A stretch of 64,000 nucleotides of DNA. Source: Halohasta salina. GTDB lineage: Archaea > Halobacteriota > Halobacteria > Halobacteriales > Haloferacaceae. This document shows positions 61,689 to 64,000 of the stretch, one piece after another (position 1 is the first letter of the stretch; each line of letters starts with the position of its first letter). A program made the position numbers and the translations under genes. Below the pieces are notes generated by a model. It searched no databases, had not been told where the DNA came from, and saw nothing but the letters and a program-made list of their open reading frames with translations. The stretch is from assembly GCF_024178165.1 (NCBI RefSeq), contig NZ_JAMZIE010000002.1, forward strand, positions 1 through 64,000, read 5' to 3'.

Positions 61689-62870
61689 TCAGTCGTCGAA
61701 CGACCGGAGCCCCTCGAAACAGGCCCCGATCGGGTGATAGCCCGGCTCGACCTCGGGACCCGGTTCGGTGTCGGCGGGCTCGCCGTCGACGCGTTTCTCG
61801 TACCAGTTGCCGCCCGGCGCGGTCAGGTTCGCTTCGGCGTACTCCCAGAGCCGGTCGTACCACGTCCGATACTGGTCGTCACCTGTGCGCTCGGCCAGTG
61901 CGGCGGCCGCACCGATACCCTCGGCGACCGGCCAGCCGTATCTGTCCTCGACGAGCGGCGCCCCGTCGCGGTCGAAGCTGTAATAAAAGCCGCCGTCGAC
62001 GTCGTCCCAGCCGTGCTCGATCGCGGCCGCGAACAGCTCCTCGGCGCGGTCGAGTGCCCAGTCGGTATCGGTGTCGCGGTCCAGCACCGCCAGCAGTTTC
62101 GCCCACTCGATGTGGTGGCCCGGCTGGTAGCCCCACGGCCGGAACTGGTGGCGCGGGTCGTCGCGATTGTAGGCGAAATCGTGGTCCCACTCCGTGGTGT
62201 AATGCTCCCAGAGTAGGCCGTCGGTCTCGGCCGCAAGCCGGACGGTCAGCGCGTGGGCGACCTCGCGGGCCCGATCGAGATACCGGAGGTCACCGGTGGC
62301 CTCGTAGGCCGCCAGCATCGCCTCGCAGGTGTGCATGTTGGCGTTCTGGCCGCGGTAGGGCTCGCTCTCGGCGAAATCCCCGCAAAACTCGCTTTTGCAG
62401 AGGTCGTACTCGGGTTCCCAGAACCGGTCGACCAGCAGGTCGTAGGTGTCTTCGAGCGCCGCCTTGGCGCCGTCGACGCCGGCCTCGTGGGCGCGGGTGT
62501 ACGCCAGCAGGACGAACGCGTGGCCGTAACAGACGCGTCGGTCGTCGACCGTCTCGGTCCCGTCGAGGAGCCAGTCGTAGCCGCCGGTCTCGGCATCGCG
62601 GTGGTGCTCCTGGAGGAACCTGACGCCGCGTTCGGCCGCCGGGAGCGCCCATTCGGGGCCGCCGTGGCGTGCGGCCAGCGAGAAGTTGACGACGAACCGG
62701 CTGGTCGCCACGAGGTGTTTCGAGCCGGCATCGTAGATCGCGCCCGTCTCATAGTCGAGTTGGGCGATGTAGCCGCCGTGGTCGTCGTCCAGACAGTCGG
62801 GGTAGTAAAACGAGAGGATCTCGTGGAGACGCCCGGTGAGCCACTCGTCGTCGACATACGGAGAGTCCAT
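61689..62870 (-). CDS. AGE-family sugar epimerase/isomerase
   Basis: A 393-residue (alpha/alpha)6-barrel enzyme of the N-acylglucosamine 2-epimerase superfamily. Conserved text includes LVATSRFVVNFSLAA (near 50-64), YGHAFVLLAYTRAHEAG (about 117-133), GQNANMHTCEAMLAAYEAT (about 173-191), WGYQPGHHIEWAKLL (about 245-259) and DGGFYYSFD with catalytic His residues. Members interconvert mannose, glucose or cellobiose-type sugars. Beside a sugar importer it likely processes the imported carbohydrate. The ATG at 62870 is preferred; an upstream arm of 32 residues is basic. Confidence 0.88.
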   Translation of the reverse strand: MDSPYVDDEWLTGRLHEILSFYYPDCLDDDHGGYIAQLDYETGAIYDAGSKHLVATSRFVVNFSLAARHGGPEWALPAAERGVRFLQEHHRDAETGGYDWLLDGTETVDDRRVCYGHAFVLLAYTRAHEAGVDGAKAALEDTYDLLVDRFWEPEYDLCKSEFCGDFAESEPYRGQNANMHTCEAMLAAYEATGDLRYLDRAREVAHALTVRLAAETDGLLWEHYTTEWDHDFAYNRDDPRHQFRPWGYQPGHHIEWAKLLAVLDRDTDTDWALDRAEELFAAAIEHGWDDVDGGFYYSFDRDGAPLVEDRYGWPVAEGIGAAAALAERTGDDQYRTWYDRLWEYAEANLTAPGGNWYEKRVDGEPADTEPGPEVEPGYHPIGACFEGLRSFDD

Positions 62871-62969
62871 ACCCTCACAGTTTCGCACACAACACCCTGT
62901 AGATTTCCCCCGCCGTGGTCGACTCGGAGTTCGGGGCGTTGATCGGGAGCGGTCGACGTGTAACATCGG

Positions 62970-62989
62970 CCGGAGCGGGATTTGAACCC
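62970..62989 (-). repeat. duplicated 3' end of tRNA-Asp (tRNA remnant)
   Basis: These 20 bases are identical to 63087-63106 in the second tRNA-Asp gene, same orientation, 117 bases apart. An inverted GTTCAAAT word lies at 62995-63002. A hairpin (GCTGAGCAC... GTGCTCAGC, about 63034-63062) lies between the copies. This mirrors the arrangement at tRNA-Gly, where the spacing is 124 bases. Confidence 0.6.
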
Positions 62990-63083
62990 CTGTCGTTCAA
63001 ATCACTCAGTGAATCGTTTTCCGACTCACGGTGTTGCTGAGCACATGCTACGCAGTGCTCAGCGTGTTGTTCGTCGGGAAAAG

Positions 63084-63156
63084 CGCCCGGAGCGGGATTT
63101 GAACCCGCGTCACGACCGTGACAGGGTCGTATGATGGGCCACTACACCATCCGGGC
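63084..63156 (-). tRNA. tRNA-Asp (anticodon GUC), copy 2
   Basis: Identical over its full 73 bases to copy 1 at 56320: acceptor GCCCGGA/TCCGGGC, anticodon GTC in CTGTCAC, T arm GCGGGTTCAAATCCCGC, discriminator G, no encoded CCA. It is on the same strand, so the two genes are direct repeats 6.76 kb apart that bracket the sugar ABC operon and the epimerase. A partial 3' copy lies 117 bases downstream. Confidence 0.95.
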
Positions 63157-63364
63157 TTCCTGTATCGATACTGGCCGGGTGAGATAAATAAGCCTTCCTT
63201 TTCACCCGCCGTGTGGGTGGCGGTGGCGAACCGTCGACCACATCGCCGGCCGACCAGTCGAACGACAACGACAACTGGTATATCCGTCGCTGTCCTATCG
63301 CCGGCCGTCCGCTCCCACGCCGCTGCCGGACGGTCGACGCCCGGGCGTGGGGGCTCGCTCCATC

Positions 63365-64000
63365 ATGTCCCGACCCGTCGTCATCGTCGTCGCCCTGTTG
63401 CTTGTCACCGCGGGTCTCGCCCCGGCGGTCGCAAGCACACCGGCCGCCGCGTCGACCGCCGCCCACACCACGGCGGTCGATCACGGCTCGATCGCGTCGA
63501 CTGCCCCGGCCCCGCCGACACAGCTCACCGAAACCGAAGACGACCGGATCGGCTGTGTCGACGGGGTGTGTCACGACGACGATCTCGACTTCGAGACGAC
63601 GACGAACCTCTCGGCGGCGGAACTCGACGTGCTGGTCGACCGGACGATGGCCCGCGTCGAGGAACTCCGCGGCGAGGAGTTCACCGAGGACGTGTCCGTC
63701 GAGGTCCAGAGCCGCGCGGCGTTCCGCAAGGAGGGGCTGGTGGGGAACACGCCCGCAAACGAGACGTTCGATCGGTGGAACGACGTGGTCTGGAAGGCGC
63801 TATTCGTCGTCGGCGACGACCGCGAGGCCGCCGACGCGATCGATTCGACCGTCGGCGGCGCAGTCAACGGGTTTTACGACCCCAACGAGAACCGGATCGT
63901 GATTATCACGCCGAACGCCGAGGCGCCGACCGTCTCCGAACGCACCCTGCTGCACGAACTCACCCACGCGATGCAGGACCAGCGCCACGACCTCGGGGCC
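63365..64000 (+). CDS. Hvo_1808-type surface metalloprotease-like protein (partial)
   Basis: The reading frame is open for 212 codons from the ATG at 63365 and runs off the right edge. It starts MSRPVVIVVALLLVTAGLAP with a Sec-type signal ending near AVA. A Cys pair CVDGVC follows near residue 63, then NRIVIITPNAEAPTVSERTL and the HExxH zinc motif in LLHELTHAMQDQRHDL (about residues 197-212). The layout matches the haloarchaeal Hvo_1808 surface-protein family. The likely C-terminal membrane anchor lies outside the window. Confidence 0.8.
   Translation, partial: MSRPVVIVVALLLVTAGLAPAVASTPAAASTAAHTTAVDHGSIASTAPAPPTQLTETEDDRIGCVDGVCHDDDLDFETTTNLSAAELDVLVDRTMARVEELRGEEFTEDVSVEVQSRAAFRKEGLVGNTPANETFDRWNDVVWKALFVVGDDREAADAIDSTVGGAVNGFYDPNENRIVIITPNAEAPTVSERTLLHELTHAMQDQRHDLGA

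Overview
The window is chromosomal DNA of a halophilic archaeon (class Halobacteria). The evidence is high G+C, very acidic proteins (Asp/Glu-rich with frequent poly-acidic tails), Tat-type lipoprotein signals (twin Arg plus an LAGC lipobox), a halocyanin, deoxyhypusine synthase, a digeranylgeranylglyceryl-phosphate synthase-like UbiA protein, KptA, DUF5798, and mostly leaderless genes with an A/T-rich TATA element about 25-30 bases upstream of the start codon. The genus cannot be fixed from the sequence alone. No transposase, CRISPR array or replication origin was found.

Layout. 1-460: 3' end of a 23S rRNA gene, 5S rRNA, and a hairpin-rich terminator. 564-6294: housekeeping genes (PEBP, DUF1508, APC permease, YchF, CinA, winged-helix regulator, halocyanin). 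6321-19432: a long minus-strand block with a sugar ABC importer (binding protein, two permeases, ATPase), two Gfo/Idh/MocA dehydrogenases, a TIM-barrel isomerase, a 1013-residue FAD/Fe-S 2-hydroxyacid dehydrogenase and a lactate permease. Together these look like an uptake and oxidative catabolism block for a sugar or glycoside and for hydroxyacids. 19688-23015: a PAS histidine kinase next to a double-domain KaiC-like ATPase. 23154-31694: NhaC antiporter, single-domain asparaginase, CoA-disulfide-reductase-like flavoprotein and a polar amino-acid ABC importer.

31978-33715 is the least ordinary stretch. It holds an unknown 170-residue gene, a nearly 1-kb gap without convincing genes, two copies of a 79-bp hairpin repeat that each abut a stop codon, and a tRNA-Gly gene with a duplicated 3' end. 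33716-40504: two thioredoxin-reductase-type flavoproteins around a Trm9-like methyltransferase, a phosphatase, an ATP-grasp/retropepsin-like fusion, a lipoprotein and a regulator. 40750-46804: deoxyhypusine synthase, a tiny acidic repeat protein, creatininase-like hydrolase, KptA, and a purine-salvage pair (NCS2 permease and deaminase) flanked by four copies of a GTAG-N7-CTAC palindrome. 46995-55975: NhaP antiporter, a 42-residue zinc-finger protein, membrane hydrolase, aldo/keto reductase, tRNA-Arg, lipid biosynthesis and SurE. 56320-63156: two identical tRNA-Asp genes in direct orientation bracket a second sugar ABC importer with a DUF4013 protein and an AGE-family epimerase. The window ends inside a Hvo_1808-type surface metalloprotease.

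The most unusual signals are non-coding: the paired 79-bp stop-codon-abutting hairpin element, the GTAG-N7-CTAC array around the purine genes, and the repeated tRNA 3'-end fragments at three tRNA loci. Among proteins, the halocyanin that has Lys where the copper-ligand Met is expected stands out.
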